Source of the DNA: Micromonospora echinospora
GTDB lineage: Bacteria; Actinomycetota; Actinomycetes; Mycobacteriales; Micromonosporaceae
Reading direction: 5' to 3'
NCBI RefSeq assembly: GCF_900091495.1
Contig: NZ_LT607413.1
Coordinates: 4,045,001 to 4,109,000 of the forward strand
Length of the DNA stretch: 64,000 nt
Part shown: in pieces, positions 27,459 through 36,998 of the stretch
Layout: every line of letters begins with the position of its first letter
Position numbering within the stretch: the first letter of the stretch is position 1
Program-made: the position numbers and the translations under genes
Notes under the pieces: generated by a model
The model's database searches: none
What the model was told of the DNA's origin: nothing
The model's input: the letters and a program-made list of their open reading frames with translations, nothing else

Positions 27459-27716
27459 TCACAGCCATCGCCGTCGGTGACGCCACAGCAAGGCGGAGTT
27501 GGCCAGGAGCACCACGGCGCAGATCGCGCCGGCCACCCGTCCGGCGAGCACGGTCATCGCTGGCAGCGAGGCCCACAGCACGATCGTCAACAGCACCAGG
27601 TAGCGGCCCCGGTGCGCCCGCGCCCGTTGGTCGAGCCGGGAAAAGAACGCCGGGTCGCTCTCCCGGAGATACCGGGTGATCTGCTCGAACCTTCGCTGGT
27701 CCTCTTTGCTGAGCAT
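27459..27716 (-). CDS. DUF3040 small membrane protein
   Basis: An 85-residue protein: MLSKEDQRRFEQITRYLRESDPAFFSRL is a typical DUF3040 cytoplasmic N-terminus, followed by two transmembrane helices (about 42-60 and 60-78) and a basic end. The family is widespread in actinobacteria and has no known function. It is convergent with the SWIM gene. ATG 27716 has a GGGGAAGG upstream. Confidence 0.85.
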   Translation of the reverse strand: MLSKEDQRRFEQITRYLRESDPAFFSRLDQRARAHRGRYLVLLTIVLWASLPAMTVLAGRVAGAICAVVLLANSALLWRHRRRWL

Positions 27717-28238
27717 GGCGGTGCCTTCCCCTCATGCGGTTCAGCGGTCCGGCGGCATACCCGCTGCGGTGGCGGCTCACGCCCCTGCTGCTGCTTCTTT
27801 GCCCGCGATGCCGCGACGGCGTCGGGTGCGCCGGCTCCCGGCCGGTGGTTCGCCAGCGGCGGCAGCAAGCTCTCGGCCCCGCCTGGAGTGCCCGCAGGTG
27901 GCCGCCTCAGCGACCACTTAGTGGAACCTTAAGTTTCACTGTGCCGGTGGCCTCGACGGAACGCGCGGCGACGTGGGGAAACGTCGCGTTCGGGCGGTCC
28001 GGCCCCGGGTCGGGCCTGCTCGGGACGGCTGCCACCGCATCGGTGGATATCCGACCCGGTCGGCGCCTGGTGCAGGCGTGTCTTAAGTGGCCCCGTGGGT
28101 GGCGTTCGCGCACCTTGATGGCCCTCTACCGCTTGGTTACCGTGCCGTAGCACCACCTCAGGCATCGACTGTCCTCGCCGTCGCCCCGCACCTGGCGCCG
28201 GTTCCGGGCAGCAATTCAGCAGAAAACAGGATTGGTAC
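27717..28238. other. Gene-free interval upstream of the exported redox operon
   Basis: I see no convincing gene in these 522 bases. A near-palindrome centred on CTTAAG at 27922-27940 (7 of 9 pairs) lies in the middle of the gap and could be an operator. The operon's promoter must lie in this interval; no clear -10/-35 pair or riboswitch fold is recognised. Confidence 0.3.
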
Positions 28239-30356
28239 ATGGCCGACCAGAACGTGCCACCACGCCGGCCGCGGGACGAGGGCCGCTGGGACGGACGACA
28301 CCACCCCACCCCCGACGCGTACCACGACCCGTACCCGTCCCCGCCGTACTCGTCCGGTTCCGGGTCGACCTATCCGTACGGTCACCCGCACGCCGGGCAG
28401 CCCGACGACCCTCGGGCGTCGTACGCCCCGTGGCCGGGCCAGGCGCAACCGGCACCGGCCTCCTGGCCCGGCTCGGCCGGGTCGACCGCCCACCGGGGGC
28501 CGCAGTGGATCGGCCCGGCCGGCCCCCAGGGACCCGGCGGTGACCCGGGACTGCCCGACCTGGACGACGACTCCGACGACAGCCGCCGCCGGAGCCGGCG
28601 CCGGGCCCTCGCCGCGCTCGGCGGCACCGCCGCGGTGGTCGCCGGTGGGGCCGCGCTCGCGATGACCCCGCAGGTGCGCGGCCTCTTCGGCGACGACGCG
28701 GCCGGCGACGCGACCGTCACCCGGGCCACCGACGGCAACGCGAACCGTCCGAGCGGGCAGCAACCGAGCACCGTGCGCACCTACACCGAGCAGAACGAGA
28801 GCTACATGGGCTCCCGGGCCGGCGCGGCGCTGAAGAAGAACACCCCGGCCGGGGGCCGTACGTTCCCCGGTCCGGCCGCCGCGGCGGCGGCCACCACGGT
28901 CACCGTCAAGACGGTGCTGGCCAAGGACCCGGCCCGGCACCTCGCCACCCGGACCACGTTCGGCGCGACGCCGAAGGTACTCGCCGACATCGAACGGATG
29001 GGCATCGACGCCTGGCTGCGCTGGCAGCTCGACCCGGAGAAGATCGCCCCGACGAAGGCCGAGCTGAAGCTCAGCGAGCTGCCCACCCTGCGGCTGAGCC
29101 CGAAGCAGTTGCGTGAGCAGCGTGAGCAGCTCAACGAGTGCGGCGCGCAGCCGGAGAAGGAGATGGTCGACGCCACCATCGCCCGGCAGATCTGGTCGGA
29201 GCGGCAGCTCTTCGAGGTGATGGTCGACTTCTGGAACGACTTCCTGCACGTCGCCGCCGACTTCGACGGCGGCGAGGTGTACCGGCACTCCTTCGACGTC
29301 GACGTGGTCCGCAAGTACGCCCTGACCAGCTACCCGGAGATGCTGGTCGCCGCGAACCGGCACCCGGCGCTGCTGCTCTACCTCAACCAGAACGACTCCC
29401 GCGCCGACGCGGTCAACGAGAACCTCGCCCGGGAGAACCTGGAGCTGTACTCGGTCGGCGTGGACGGCGGCTACACCGAGAAGGACGTCCGGCAGGCGGC
29501 CCTGCTCCAGACCGGACGGGGGGTCTCCGACGGCGAGTACGTCTTCCGCGAGGACCGGCACTACGTCGGCAAGGTCAAGATCCTCGGCTTCAGCCACGCC
29601 AACAGCTCGAAGGACCCGGCGAAGGCCGACGCGGTCATCGACGCGTACATCCGCTACATCGCGCTGCACCCCTCCACCGCCCGGTACGTCGCACAGAGCC
29701 TCGCCACCCGGTTCGTCTCGGACACCCCGCCGAAGTCCCTGGTGGACCGGCTCGCCAAGACGTACACGGTGAACAAGGGCCTGATCAAGCCGGTGCTGAT
29801 GACCCTGTTCAGCTCGTCGGAGTTCTGGGCGTCGGTGGGGCAGAAGGTCCGCCGTCCGATGGAGTACCTGATCGCCACGTACCGGGTGCTCGGCGTCTCG
29901 CCGGAGGCGTCCCCCGACTACAAGGCCGACGACAGCAAGCGCACCCCGTACGCCCGGGGGCTGCGCCGGATCCACGACCGGCTGCGGGAACTCGGCCACT
30001 TTCCGATGGGCCAGCCCACCCCGGACGGCTACCCCGACGTCTACGTCGCCTGGACCTCCGCCGGCACGATGGTCAACGGCTGGAACGAGGCCGGTGACGT
30101 GGTCAACGGCTACCGCCGGGAGTTCTCCTACGTCAAGCCGGAACGGCTGGTCGCGAAGCCGCCGACCACCGCCGGGGCGTACGTGGACGCGCTCGCCCGG
30201 CGGCTGGTGCACCAGAAGCTGACCGCCCGGGAGAAGGCGCTGATCCTCGGCGTCGCCGGGGTGTCGGCCGACACGAAAGTCGACGCCACCTTCAACGGGG
30301 CCGTCTCCGCCGTCGCGCGGGCGATCCTCGCGTCCCCCCAGCACCACCTCCGGTGA
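28239..30356 (+). CDS. DUF1800 family protein with Tat-like export signal
   Basis: A 705-residue protein. Residues 1-110 are a Pro/Tyr/Gly-rich low-complexity head. A basic RRRSRRRALAALGG segment followed by a hydrophobic stretch (about 113-140) looks like a Tat-type signal placed far from the N-terminus. The remainder (about 225-700) is DUF1800: LATRTTFGATPKVLADIERMGIDAWLRWQLDP, FWNDFLHVAADF, NENLARENLELYSVGVDGGYTEKDV. DUF1800/DUF1501 gene pairs are common in bacteria and are thought to be exported, with unknown activity. It overlaps the DUF1501 region by the GTGA at 30353, or is 8 bp from ATG 30365. Confidence 0.9.
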   Translation: MADQNVPPRRPRDEGRWDGRHHPTPDAYHDPYPSPPYSSGSGSTYPYGHPHAGQPDDPRASYAPWPGQAQPAPASWPGSAGSTAHRGPQWIGPAGPQGPGGDPGLPDLDDDSDDSRRRSRRRALAALGGTAAVVAGGAALAMTPQVRGLFGDDAAGDATVTRATDGNANRPSGQQPSTVRTYTEQNESYMGSRAGAALKKNTPAGGRTFPGPAAAAAATTVTVKTVLAKDPARHLATRTTFGATPKVLADIERMGIDAWLRWQLDPEKIAPTKAELKLSELPTLRLSPKQLREQREQLNECGAQPEKEMVDATIARQIWSERQLFEVMVDFWNDFLHVAADFDGGEVYRHSFDVDVVRKYALTSYPEMLVAANRHPALLLYLNQNDSRADAVNENLARENLELYSVGVDGGYTEKDVRQAALLQTGRGVSDGEYVFREDRHYVGKVKILGFSHANSSKDPAKADAVIDAYIRYIALHPSTARYVAQSLATRFVSDTPPKSLVDRLAKTYTVNKGLIKPVLMTLFSSSEFWASVGQKVRRPMEYLIATYRVLGVSPEASPDYKADDSKRTPYARGLRRIHDRLRELGHFPMGQPTPDGYPDVYVAWTSAGTMVNGWNEAGDVVNGYRREFSYVKPERLVAKPPTTAGAYVDALARRLVHQKLTAREKALILGVAGVSADTKVDATFNGAVSAVARAILASPQHHLR

Positions 30357-30364
30357 GGCACCCG

Positions 30365-31744
30365 ATGGAGAAGACTGTGTACTCGTACCCCCTGCACCCC
30401 GAATGCCCGGACCTGCGCCGGCTGGCGGACGACCCGGCGGAGGCGCTGCTGCGGGCGGAGGCGGACGTCGTGGCCGCCGAGAACGCCGCCGAGCGGGACC
30501 GCTACCTGCGGCTGGAAGCGGAGGAGGAGGCCCAGCAGGACGGTCGCGGGGTGACCCGGCGGACCTTCGTCGCCGGGGCCGCGGCCACCGCCACCGCGCT
30601 GGCCACCGCGCAGTTCGTCACCACCTCGGCCTCCTTCGCCGCCACCAAGACCGGCACCCTGATCCACGTCTTCCTCTACGGTGGACTCGACGGGCTGAGC
30701 CTGGTCGCCCCCGCCGACGACCCGGTGCTCCGCAAGGCCCGCCCCGACCTGCTGCTCGGTTCCGACTCCCTCGCGCTGGCCCGGGGCTTCAAGCTGACCA
30801 GCGCGTTCAAGCCGCTGGAGAAGTGGCTGAAGGCCGGTCAGCTCGGCTTCGTCCCGGCGGTCTCCGACGAGCGGCTGTCCCGCAGCCACTTCCAGGCCGC
30901 CGACGCCTGCAACCTGGGCGGCCTGCCCGGCGAGACCGGCGGCCGGGGCTGGCTGGACAGCCTCGTCGACCACCTCGGCAAGGGCACCGCGTTCCGCAGC
31001 GTCGGCATCGGCAGCACCCTGCCCCGGTCGCTGGTCGGCACCAACGGCGCGCTCTCCCTGGGCAGCGTCGGCTCGCTGCGGCTCAACGGCGACGAGAAGT
31101 ACCGGGCCGCCACCGAGAAGGCCATCAAGGGACTCTTCACCGGCATCAACCATCCGGTCGAGGAGGCCGTCCAGGACGGCCTCGGTGCGCTCGCCACCGC
31201 CCAGAAGCTGGCGGCCAAGCCGTACCAGGCCGCCGAGGGGGTCGAGTACCGGGGCGTCGGCAACTCGTTCAAGCAGCTCGCCCAGCTCATCAAGGGCGGC
31301 GCGAACGTCCGGGTGGCCACCGTCGGCATGGGCGGCTACGACACCCACGAGAACCAGGGCACCCGCGACGGCGGGCAACTCTGGCGCCGGCTCAACGAGC
31401 TGGCCGAGGCGATGGCCGCGTTCTTCACCGACCTCGGCGACCGGGCCGCCGACGTCACGGTGATGGTCTCCAGCGAGTTCGGCCGCCGGGTCGCCTCGAA
31501 CAGCGGCGGCACCGACCACGGGCACGGCGGGGTGGTGACCGTCCTGTCCGGACGCAAGCTCGCCGGCTCGCTGCTCGGCGCCTGGCAGGGGCTGGACGAC
31601 CTCGACAGCGGTGACGTCCCGGAGTACAACAACATGTTCAACGTCTACGGCTCCGTCGCGCAGGGTCGCTTCGGGCTGACCAACGCGGAGGTGGACAAGA
31701 TCTTCCCCCGGATGAAGTACACCCCGATCAAGCTGTACGCGTGA
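30365..31744 (+). CDS. DUF1501 family exported protein (Tat substrate)
   Basis: A 459-residue protein of the alkaline-phosphatase-like DUF1501 family. A twin-arginine motif RRTFVAGAAATATALATAQF begins near residue 63, preceded by a long charged N-region, so export in folded form is expected. Family motifs include VFLYGGLDGLSLVAP, RSHFQAADACNLGG, GMGGYDTHENQGT and the late VMVSSEFGRRVASNSGGTDHGHGG with probable metal ligands. ATG 30365 is preferred over GTG 30353 because GAGG lies 6 nt upstream. It is coupled with DUF1800 before it and the flavocytochrome after it (GTGA overlap at 31741). Confidence 0.9.
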   Translation: MEKTVYSYPLHPECPDLRRLADDPAEALLRAEADVVAAENAAERDRYLRLEAEEEAQQDGRGVTRRTFVAGAAATATALATAQFVTTSASFAATKTGTLIHVFLYGGLDGLSLVAPADDPVLRKARPDLLLGSDSLALARGFKLTSAFKPLEKWLKAGQLGFVPAVSDERLSRSHFQAADACNLGGLPGETGGRGWLDSLVDHLGKGTAFRSVGIGSTLPRSLVGTNGALSLGSVGSLRLNGDEKYRAATEKAIKGLFTGINHPVEEAVQDGLGALATAQKLAAKPYQAAEGVEYRGVGNSFKQLAQLIKGGANVRVATVGMGGYDTHENQGTRDGGQLWRRLNELAEAMAAFFTDLGDRAADVTVMVSSEFGRRVASNSGGTDHGHGGVVTVLSGRKLAGSLLGAWQGLDDLDSGDVPEYNNMFNVYGSVAQGRFGLTNAEVDKIFPRMKYTPIKLYA

Positions 31745-33159
31745 CGTACCCCCGTACCCACGCCGCCGGCCGTCGCGGCGGGACTCCGTCCCGCTCCGGC
31801 GGCCGGTCGGCTGCGGCCGTACCGCCACGGGTGCCGCCCCGGCGCGGACCCGCCGGCCGCCGCGCGGTGCTCGCGGTGCTCTGGGCCGGGCTGCTGCTGG
31901 CCGTGCTGCCCTGGTGGTGGCAGACCCCGGACGACTCGCTGCGCACCACCACCGCCACGCTGACCGCCGCCGGCCGGATCACCGGCCTGGTCGCCGGCTA
32001 CCTGCTGCTGGTGCAGGTGCTGCTGATGAGCCGCCTGCCGGTGCTGGAACGCCGGCTCGGCGGCGAGCAGATCGCCCGCTGGCACCGGGACATCGGGGTG
32101 ACCCTGCTGGTCGCGGTGCTGGCCCACGTGTCGCTGACGCTCACCGGCTATGCCCGGTTGCAGAAGCAGTCGGTGCTGGCCGAGGCCGGGGTGCTGCTGC
32201 GCGACTACGAGGACATGCCCGGCGCGTTCGCCGCCGCCGGCATCCTGACCCTGCTCGGCCTCACCGGGATCCGGGCCGTCCGCACCGCCCTGCCCTACGA
32301 ACTCTGGCACCACCTGCACCTGAGCAGCTACCTGGTGCTGCTGCTCGGGTTCGGCCACCAGTTCGCCCACGGCCAGCAGCTCTTCCGTCCCGGACCGGTG
32401 CGCACCGGCTGGATCGTGGCGTACCTGCTGGTGGCCGCCGCGCTGCTCTGGGGTCGGGTGGTGGTGCCGCTGCGCTTCAACCTCCGGCACGGCCTGCGGG
32501 TCGCCGACGTGGTCGCGGAGAACCCGGACACCATCTCCATCTACCTGACCGGCCGCCGGCTGAACCTGCTCGACCTGCGCGGCGGCCAGTTCCTCCGGTG
32601 GCGCTTCCTGACCGCCGGCCGCTGGTGGCAGGCGCACCCGTTCTCCCCGTCCGCGGCCGGCAACGGCCGGTGGGTGCGACTGACCGTCAAGGTCGTCGGC
32701 CGGCACACCGCCGGCCTGCGCGGCCTGACCCCGGGCACCCGGGTCTGGGCGGAGGGGCCGTCCGGGGTCTTCACCGCCGCGCACCGCACCCGGGACCGGG
32801 CCCTGCTGATCGCCGGTGGCAGCGGCATCACCCCGATCCGGGCGCTGCTGGAGGAGCTGCCGCCGAACGCGGCGTTGATCTACCGGGCCCGGACCCCGGA
32901 CGACGTGCTGCTGCACCGGGAGCTGGACTGGCTCGCCGAGGCCCACGGCACCGACGTCTGGTACGTCATCGGCTCCCGCGACGACCCCGGCCCCCGGCGG
33001 CTGATGAGCCCGCAGGGGCTGCGCCAGCTCGTGCCGGACCTCGCCGACCGGGACGTCTGGCTCTGCGGGCCACCCGGCCTGGTCACCTCGACGGTGCGGG
33101 CACTGCGCCGGGCCGGCGTGCCCCGCCGGCAGATCCACCTCGCCACGTTCGAGCTGTAG
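31741..33159 (+). CDS. Ferric-reductase-like transmembrane flavocytochrome
   Basis: A 472-residue membrane oxidoreductase. About six transmembrane helices (42-240) carry haem-ligand candidates: His in RWHRDIGVTLLVAVLAHVSL and ELWHHLHLSSYLVLLLGFGHQF. The C-terminal half is a ferredoxin-NADP reductase module: the FAD site has HPFSPS, the NAD site has IAGGSGITPIRALL, and it ends DVWLCGPPGLVTSTVRALRRAGVPRRQIHLATFEL. It would pass electrons from cytoplasmic NAD(P)H across the membrane. The adjacent FMN-binding protein and ApbE suggest that a covalently flavinylated partner receives them. GTG 31741 overlaps the DUF1501 stop. Confidence 0.92.
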   Translation: MTYPRTHAAGRRGGTPSRSGGRSAAAVPPRVPPRRGPAGRRAVLAVLWAGLLLAVLPWWWQTPDDSLRTTTATLTAAGRITGLVAGYLLLVQVLLMSRLPVLERRLGGEQIARWHRDIGVTLLVAVLAHVSLTLTGYARLQKQSVLAEAGVLLRDYEDMPGAFAAAGILTLLGLTGIRAVRTALPYELWHHLHLSSYLVLLLGFGHQFAHGQQLFRPGPVRTGWIVAYLLVAAALLWGRVVVPLRFNLRHGLRVADVVAENPDTISIYLTGRRLNLLDLRGGQFLRWRFLTAGRWWQAHPFSPSAAGNGRWVRLTVKVVGRHTAGLRGLTPGTRVWAEGPSGVFTAAHRTRDRALLIAGGSGITPIRALLEELPPNAALIYRARTPDDVLLHRELDWLAEAHGTDVWYVIGSRDDPGPRRLMSPQGLRQLVPDLADRDVWLCGPPGLVTSTVRALRRAGVPRRQIHLATFEL

Positions 33160-33170
33160 GGAGGTTCCCC

Positions 33171-33770
33171 ATGCGTCGCGCGTTCCTCGCCGTCACCGGC
33201 CTGGCCGCCGGCACGACCCTGCTGGTCGTGCTCAAGGGCGCGCCGGAGACCACCCGGGTCGCCGAGACCGCCGCACCCGAGCGCCCGCCGGTGGTCCCCG
33301 CGCCCACCGGTCCGACGCCCGTCGACTCCGCGCCGGCCAGCCCCGACCGGACCGGCGCGCCCCGGAGCACCGTACGGTCGGACGAGCCGTCCACCCCCGC
33401 GACCACCCGCACGCCCCGGAGCGCGGGCGACCGGACCACCGCCGCCACCCCCACCCCACGCCGGACCACCGCGCCGCCGTCGGGACGACGCACGGTCACC
33501 GGGCCGGTGGTCGGCAACGAGTACGGCAACGTGCAGGTGCGGATCACTCTCACCGGTGACCGGATCGTCGACGTGGTCGCGCTGGAACTGCCCGAGGAGA
33601 CCGCCGAGTCCGACCGGCGCAGTTCCTCGGTCAACAACCGGTACAGCGGCACCGACGGGGAGGTGGTGCGCCGGCAGGACGCCGACCTGGACACCGTCTC
33701 CGGGGCCACCGCGACCAGCGACGCGTACCAGCAGTCGTTGCAGGCCGCCATCGACGCCGCGCGGCGCTGA
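33171..33770 (+). CDS. Exported FMN-binding domain protein (ApbE target)
   Basis: A 199-residue protein with an N-terminal signal or anchor (MRRAFLAVTGLAAGTTLLVVL), a Pro/Thr-rich linker (about 25-115) and a C-terminal FMN-binding domain (about 118-199). The flavinylation motif SGATATS is at 177-183, to whose Thr/Ser FMN is linked by a phosphoester bond. It is preceded by the reductase (11 bp) and followed after 1 bp by ApbE, so reductase, carrier and modifying enzyme are one unit. ATG 33171 has GGGAGG 6 nt upstream. Confidence 0.92.
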   Translation: MRRAFLAVTGLAAGTTLLVVLKGAPETTRVAETAAPERPPVVPAPTGPTPVDSAPASPDRTGAPRSTVRSDEPSTPATTRTPRSAGDRTTAATPTPRRTTAPPSGRRTVTGPVVGNEYGNVQVRITLTGDRIVDVVALELPEETAESDRRSSSVNNRYSGTDGEVVRRQDADLDTVSGATATSDAYQQSLQAAIDAARR

Positions 33771-33771
33771 C

Positions 33772-34635
33772 ATGGCCGCGTCGCGTACCGCCCCGCCGGC
33801 CATCCGCCCCGGCCCGGCCGCCGTGCCGTTCCGCCCTGGCCCGGCCGCCGTGCCCATCCGCCCCGGTCCGGCTGCCGTGCCCACCCGCCCCGGCCTGCGC
33901 CGGGTCGAGCAGGTCATGGGCACGCCGATCAGCCTGGACCTCGCCGACGACCTGCCCCGGACCGTCCTCGACGACCTGGCCGACGAGGTGTTCGGCTGGC
34001 TGCGCGAGGTCGACGCCCGGTTCAGCACGTACCGGGCCGACAGCGAGGTGAGCCGTTTCGACCGGGGCGAGGTGCTGCTCTCCGAGGCGTCCCCCGACCT
34101 GCGGCTGGTGCTGGAACGCTGCGCGGATCTCTGGGGGGCGACGGACGGCTGGTTCGACGCGTACGCCACCGGGCGCTTCGACCCGTCCGGTTACGTCAAG
34201 GGCTGGGCGGCGCAGGTCGCCTCGGACCGGCTGCTCGCCGCCGGGGCGGCCAACCACTGCCTCAACGCCGGTGGGGACGTCCGGGTACGCGGCCTCTCCC
34301 CGGCCGGTCGGCCCTGGCGGGTCGGTCTCCAGCACCCGTGGGACCGCAGCGCCACCTTCCTCGTGCTCACCGGCACCGACCTGGCGGTCGCCACCTCCGG
34401 GGTCTACGAGCGGGGACACCACGTGGTCGACCCGCGACGCGGCGAGCCGGCCCGGGGCCTGCGCTCGGTGACCGTGGTCGGCCGGGATCTCGGTGTGGCC
34501 GACGCGTACGCCACGGCGGCGGTCGCGATGGGCTCGGCCGGAGCGGGCTGGCTCGGCCGGCTGGACGGGCACGAACACGCGGTGGTCACCGACAGCGGCC
34601 GGTGTCTACGCTCCCCGCGTCTGCCCGTCGCCTGA
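33772..34635 (+). CDS. apbE: FAD:protein FMN transferase
   Basis: A 287-residue ApbE enzyme that attaches FMN from FAD to Thr/Ser in target flavoproteins. Family sequence: VEQVMGTPISLDLAD, VDARFSTYRADSEVSRF, DPSGYVKGWAAQ, NHCLNAGGDVRVRG, ATSGVYERGHHVVDP and the metal-site DAYATAAVAMG. The N-terminus has three tandem copies of RPGPAAVP (residues about 12-40), an oddity probably outside the fold. ATG 33772 is 1 bp from the FMN-binding protein's stop, so its target is almost certainly that neighbour. Confidence 0.94.
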   Translation: MAASRTAPPAIRPGPAAVPFRPGPAAVPIRPGPAAVPTRPGLRRVEQVMGTPISLDLADDLPRTVLDDLADEVFGWLREVDARFSTYRADSEVSRFDRGEVLLSEASPDLRLVLERCADLWGATDGWFDAYATGRFDPSGYVKGWAAQVASDRLLAAGAANHCLNAGGDVRVRGLSPAGRPWRVGLQHPWDRSATFLVLTGTDLAVATSGVYERGHHVVDPRRGEPARGLRSVTVVGRDLGVADAYATAAVAMGSAGAGWLGRLDGHEHAVVTDSGRCLRSPRLPVA

Positions 34636-34876
34636 CCACGTCAGCGGGGTGGGCGGTGGCTGCCGGCGGGGCGGCTGCCGAGCGGGCGCGGGCGGCCCGG
34701 GCGGGAGCCGGCTGGTCTCGTGCCGACCCGGCGGTACGGCCGGCGGCGGTGCGGTGGTGGCTCGGCCCCCTCGGCTCGGCGGGCCGGATCGTCGATGGAC
34801 ATCGTTCCCCCGATCGGGGCGCGACCGCGCCCCCACCGGGAACAACGATGCGCCGCCCCAACGGGACGTGGCGGGG

Positions 34877-35545
34877 TCAGAAGCCGCGACGGGGGAGCGG
34901 GAGTTGGCCGGGGAGCAGATCGGCGGTCAGGGCGACGCCGGTGGCCCGCAACGCGTCCACCATCACCTTCTGCACGAGGTACGAGTCAGGCAGCCGCCAG
35001 CGGGCCTGTTCCGGCGCGAGGGCCCAGCGCACCGGTCCCTCCGGCAGCCGGGTCGGCGGGGCGGGGATCCACGAGCCGACCCCGTGCCGGACGACGTGGA
35101 AGCAGTGGTCCAACTCGGGCCGGAGCGGGTCGCCGGGGCGGACCAGGAACATCCAGCGACCGGAGGGGGTGACCGCGACCGGACCACGGGCCCGGTCGGC
35201 GGGGTGGTCGGAGATCGCGTCGAGCACGTGCCGACCCAGGTACGAGGGCATCTCCAGCACGTCGAAGGCCCGCCCGGTGGGGAGCAGCACCCCGTGCGGG
35301 CGGCTGCGCCACCAGGTCGCCACCCGGGCCGGGTCGGTGCTGGCGGCGAGTTCCCAGTTCTCCAGGGCGGGGTGAGCGCCCACGGTCGGGCAGCCGGCCC
35401 GGCCACAGACGAAGCGGCTGCGGGCGAGGCACGCGCCGGGAGTGACCTCCCAGCCGTGCATCGCGTACCGGACCGCGATCCGGCGCAGCCGCACCCGTTC
35501 CAGCGGCGACAGATGGACGACGTGCGGTCCGACGGTCCCCCACAT
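34877..35545 (-). CDS. Bifunctional DNA primase/polymerase N-terminal-like protein
   Basis: A 222-residue protein resembling the prim-pol N-terminal domain found as a stand-alone protein in actinomycetes: LRRIAVRYAMHGWEVTPGACLARSRFVCGRAGCPTVGAHPALENWELAASTDPARVATWWRSRPHGVLLPTG. In full prim-pol enzymes acidic residues bind metal; I cannot confirm a complete catalytic set here, so it may be a regulatory derivative. A pair of cysteines and CPTVG suggest metal binding. It is divergent from the HTH regulator at 35769 across 223 bp, an arrangement that suggests a functional link. Confidence 0.7.
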   Translation of the reverse strand: MWGTVGPHVVHLSPLERVRLRRIAVRYAMHGWEVTPGACLARSRFVCGRAGCPTVGAHPALENWELAASTDPARVATWWRSRPHGVLLPTGRAFDVLEMPSYLGRHVLDAISDHPADRARGPVAVTPSGRWMFLVRPGDPLRPELDHCFHVVRHGVGSWIPAPPTRLPEGPVRWALAPEQARWRLPDSYLVQKVMVDALRATGVALTADLLPGQLPLPRRGF

Positions 35546-35698
35546 GGTGTGTGCTCCTCTCGGGTGTCACGTTCCGGTCACGTCGGGCGTCGAGCCCCGT
35601 CACTGCCGTCACCGGTGCTCGTTGCGACAGGCGAAATGCAAGTTGCACGAAAGCTATGGGGTTCAGCCGGACGAGTGCCGCACAGCGTGTGCGATCAG

Positions 35699-35721
35699 GA
35701 CAAAACAGACTGACGTTTGTC
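35699..35721. promoter_or_regulatory. Candidate operator upstream of HTH gene
   Basis: GACAAA (35699-35704) and TTTGTC (35716-35721) form a perfect 6-bp inverted repeat with an 11-bp spacer, 48 bp before the HTH start. Its role as an operator is only inferred from position. Confidence 0.25.
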
Positions 35722-35768
35722 GCCTGTGGTGGGACTCCCGGAGGATGCCGGGCGTGGAAGGAGCGGGA

Positions 35769-36998
35769 ATGGACGAGTTACCGATCGGGCGACGGGTGGC
35801 CTACTGGCGTGGGCGGCGCAAGATGTCGCAACAGGTGTTCGCCGATCGGTTGGGCAAGTCCAAGAGCTGGGTCGACAAGATCGAGCGAGGGGTGCGCCGG
35901 CTCGACAAGTTCTCCGTCCTCTACGAGATCGCCGACATCCTCGAAATCGACGTGCAACTGCTGGTCGGTCGGGACCCGGAACGGCGTAGCGACGCGTTGC
36001 ACTGCATCGACCAGGTCGAGGTCGACCAGATCCGGGCCGCGCTGGAGCGGTACGACGCGCTCAGCGCGTACTTCGACGCGGCGCCGTACCCGCCGATGCT
36101 CGGCGACATGCGCAAGGCGGTCAACCACGCCTGGCTCACCTACCAGTACGGCCGGTACGGCATGCTGACCCGGGCGCTGCCGAAGCTGCTGCGTGACGCC
36201 CAGGCCGCCGACGCCGCGTACGGCGGCGACGACCAGGGGCGGGAGGCCGCCCACCTGCTGGGGCAGGTCTACCAGGTCACCTCGTCCGTGCTGCGCAAAC
36301 TCGGCGAGTGCGAGCTGGCCTGGCTCGCCGCCGACCGGGCGCTGGCGGTCTCCCAGCGCGCCGACGATCCGCTCCTCGCCGGGATCGCCACCACCCGGGT
36401 GGGCAACGCGCTGCTCGCCATGGGGCGGGCCCGCTCCGCGCTGGAGCTGAACCTGCGGATCGCCAACCGGCTCGCCCCCGGCGGCGGCCACGACGTGACC
36501 CCGGAGCACCTCTCGGTCTACGGGATGCTGCTGCTCCAGGGCGCGATGGCCGCCGCCCGGGACGGCGACTCCGCCACCGTGGACGACCTGCTCGACGGCG
36601 CGCAGGAGGCCGCCAACCGGCTCGGCGGGGACCACAACCACTACTGGACCTGTTTCGGGCCGACCAACCTGAAGCTGCACCGGGCCGCCGCCGCCGTCGA
36701 ACTGGGCGACGGCGGTCGGGCCGTGGAGACCCACCACTCCATCGAGCTGCCCGCGTTCAACGGGCTGCTGCCGGAACGGCGGGCCCACCACATGCTCGAC
36801 ATCGCCCGGGGCTTCGCCCAGATCGGCGACGTGGCCAGCGCCGGGGAGATGTTGCTGAAGGGCGACCGGCTCGCGTCGTCCGAGATCCGCTGCCGTCCGA
36901 TCGCCCACGAGGTGATGTCCGACATCCTGCGTCGCACACGGGGTGCGCCGTCTTCGCCGATCGCGGAGTTGGCTGAGCACATGGGAGTCGGAATATGA
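35769..36998 (+). CDS. XRE family regulator with TPR-like C-terminus (intact paralogue)
   Basis: A 409-residue protein, the intact version of the gene split at 11458. Residues 1-60 form the HTH (LPIGRRVAYWRGRRKMSQQVFADRLGKSKSWVDKIERG), and residues about 90-400 are helical TPR-like repeats (LGECELAWLAADRALAVSQRADDP). ATG 35769 has AAGGAG 6 nt upstream. It overlaps the following flavoprotein gene by 4 nt, so the two are made together. A ligand- or partner-dependent regulator is likely; the target could be its own promoter or the divergent prim-pol gene. Confidence 0.88.
   Translation: MDELPIGRRVAYWRGRRKMSQQVFADRLGKSKSWVDKIERGVRRLDKFSVLYEIADILEIDVQLLVGRDPERRSDALHCIDQVEVDQIRAALERYDALSAYFDAAPYPPMLGDMRKAVNHAWLTYQYGRYGMLTRALPKLLRDAQAADAAYGGDDQGREAAHLLGQVYQVTSSVLRKLGECELAWLAADRALAVSQRADDPLLAGIATTRVGNALLAMGRARSALELNLRIANRLAPGGGHDVTPEHLSVYGMLLLQGAMAAARDGDSATVDDLLDGAQEAANRLGGDHNHYWTCFGPTNLKLHRAAAAVELGDGGRAVETHHSIELPAFNGLLPERRAHHMLDIARGFAQIGDVASAGEMLLKGDRLASSEIRCRPIAHEVMSDILRRTRGAPSSPIAELAEHMGVGI

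Noticed and set aside
28239..28600. Simple lipoprotein signal on the DUF1800 protein
   Set aside because: No lipobox Cys; the basic-hydrophobic segment lies more than 110 residues in and fits a late Tat-like signal or anchor better.
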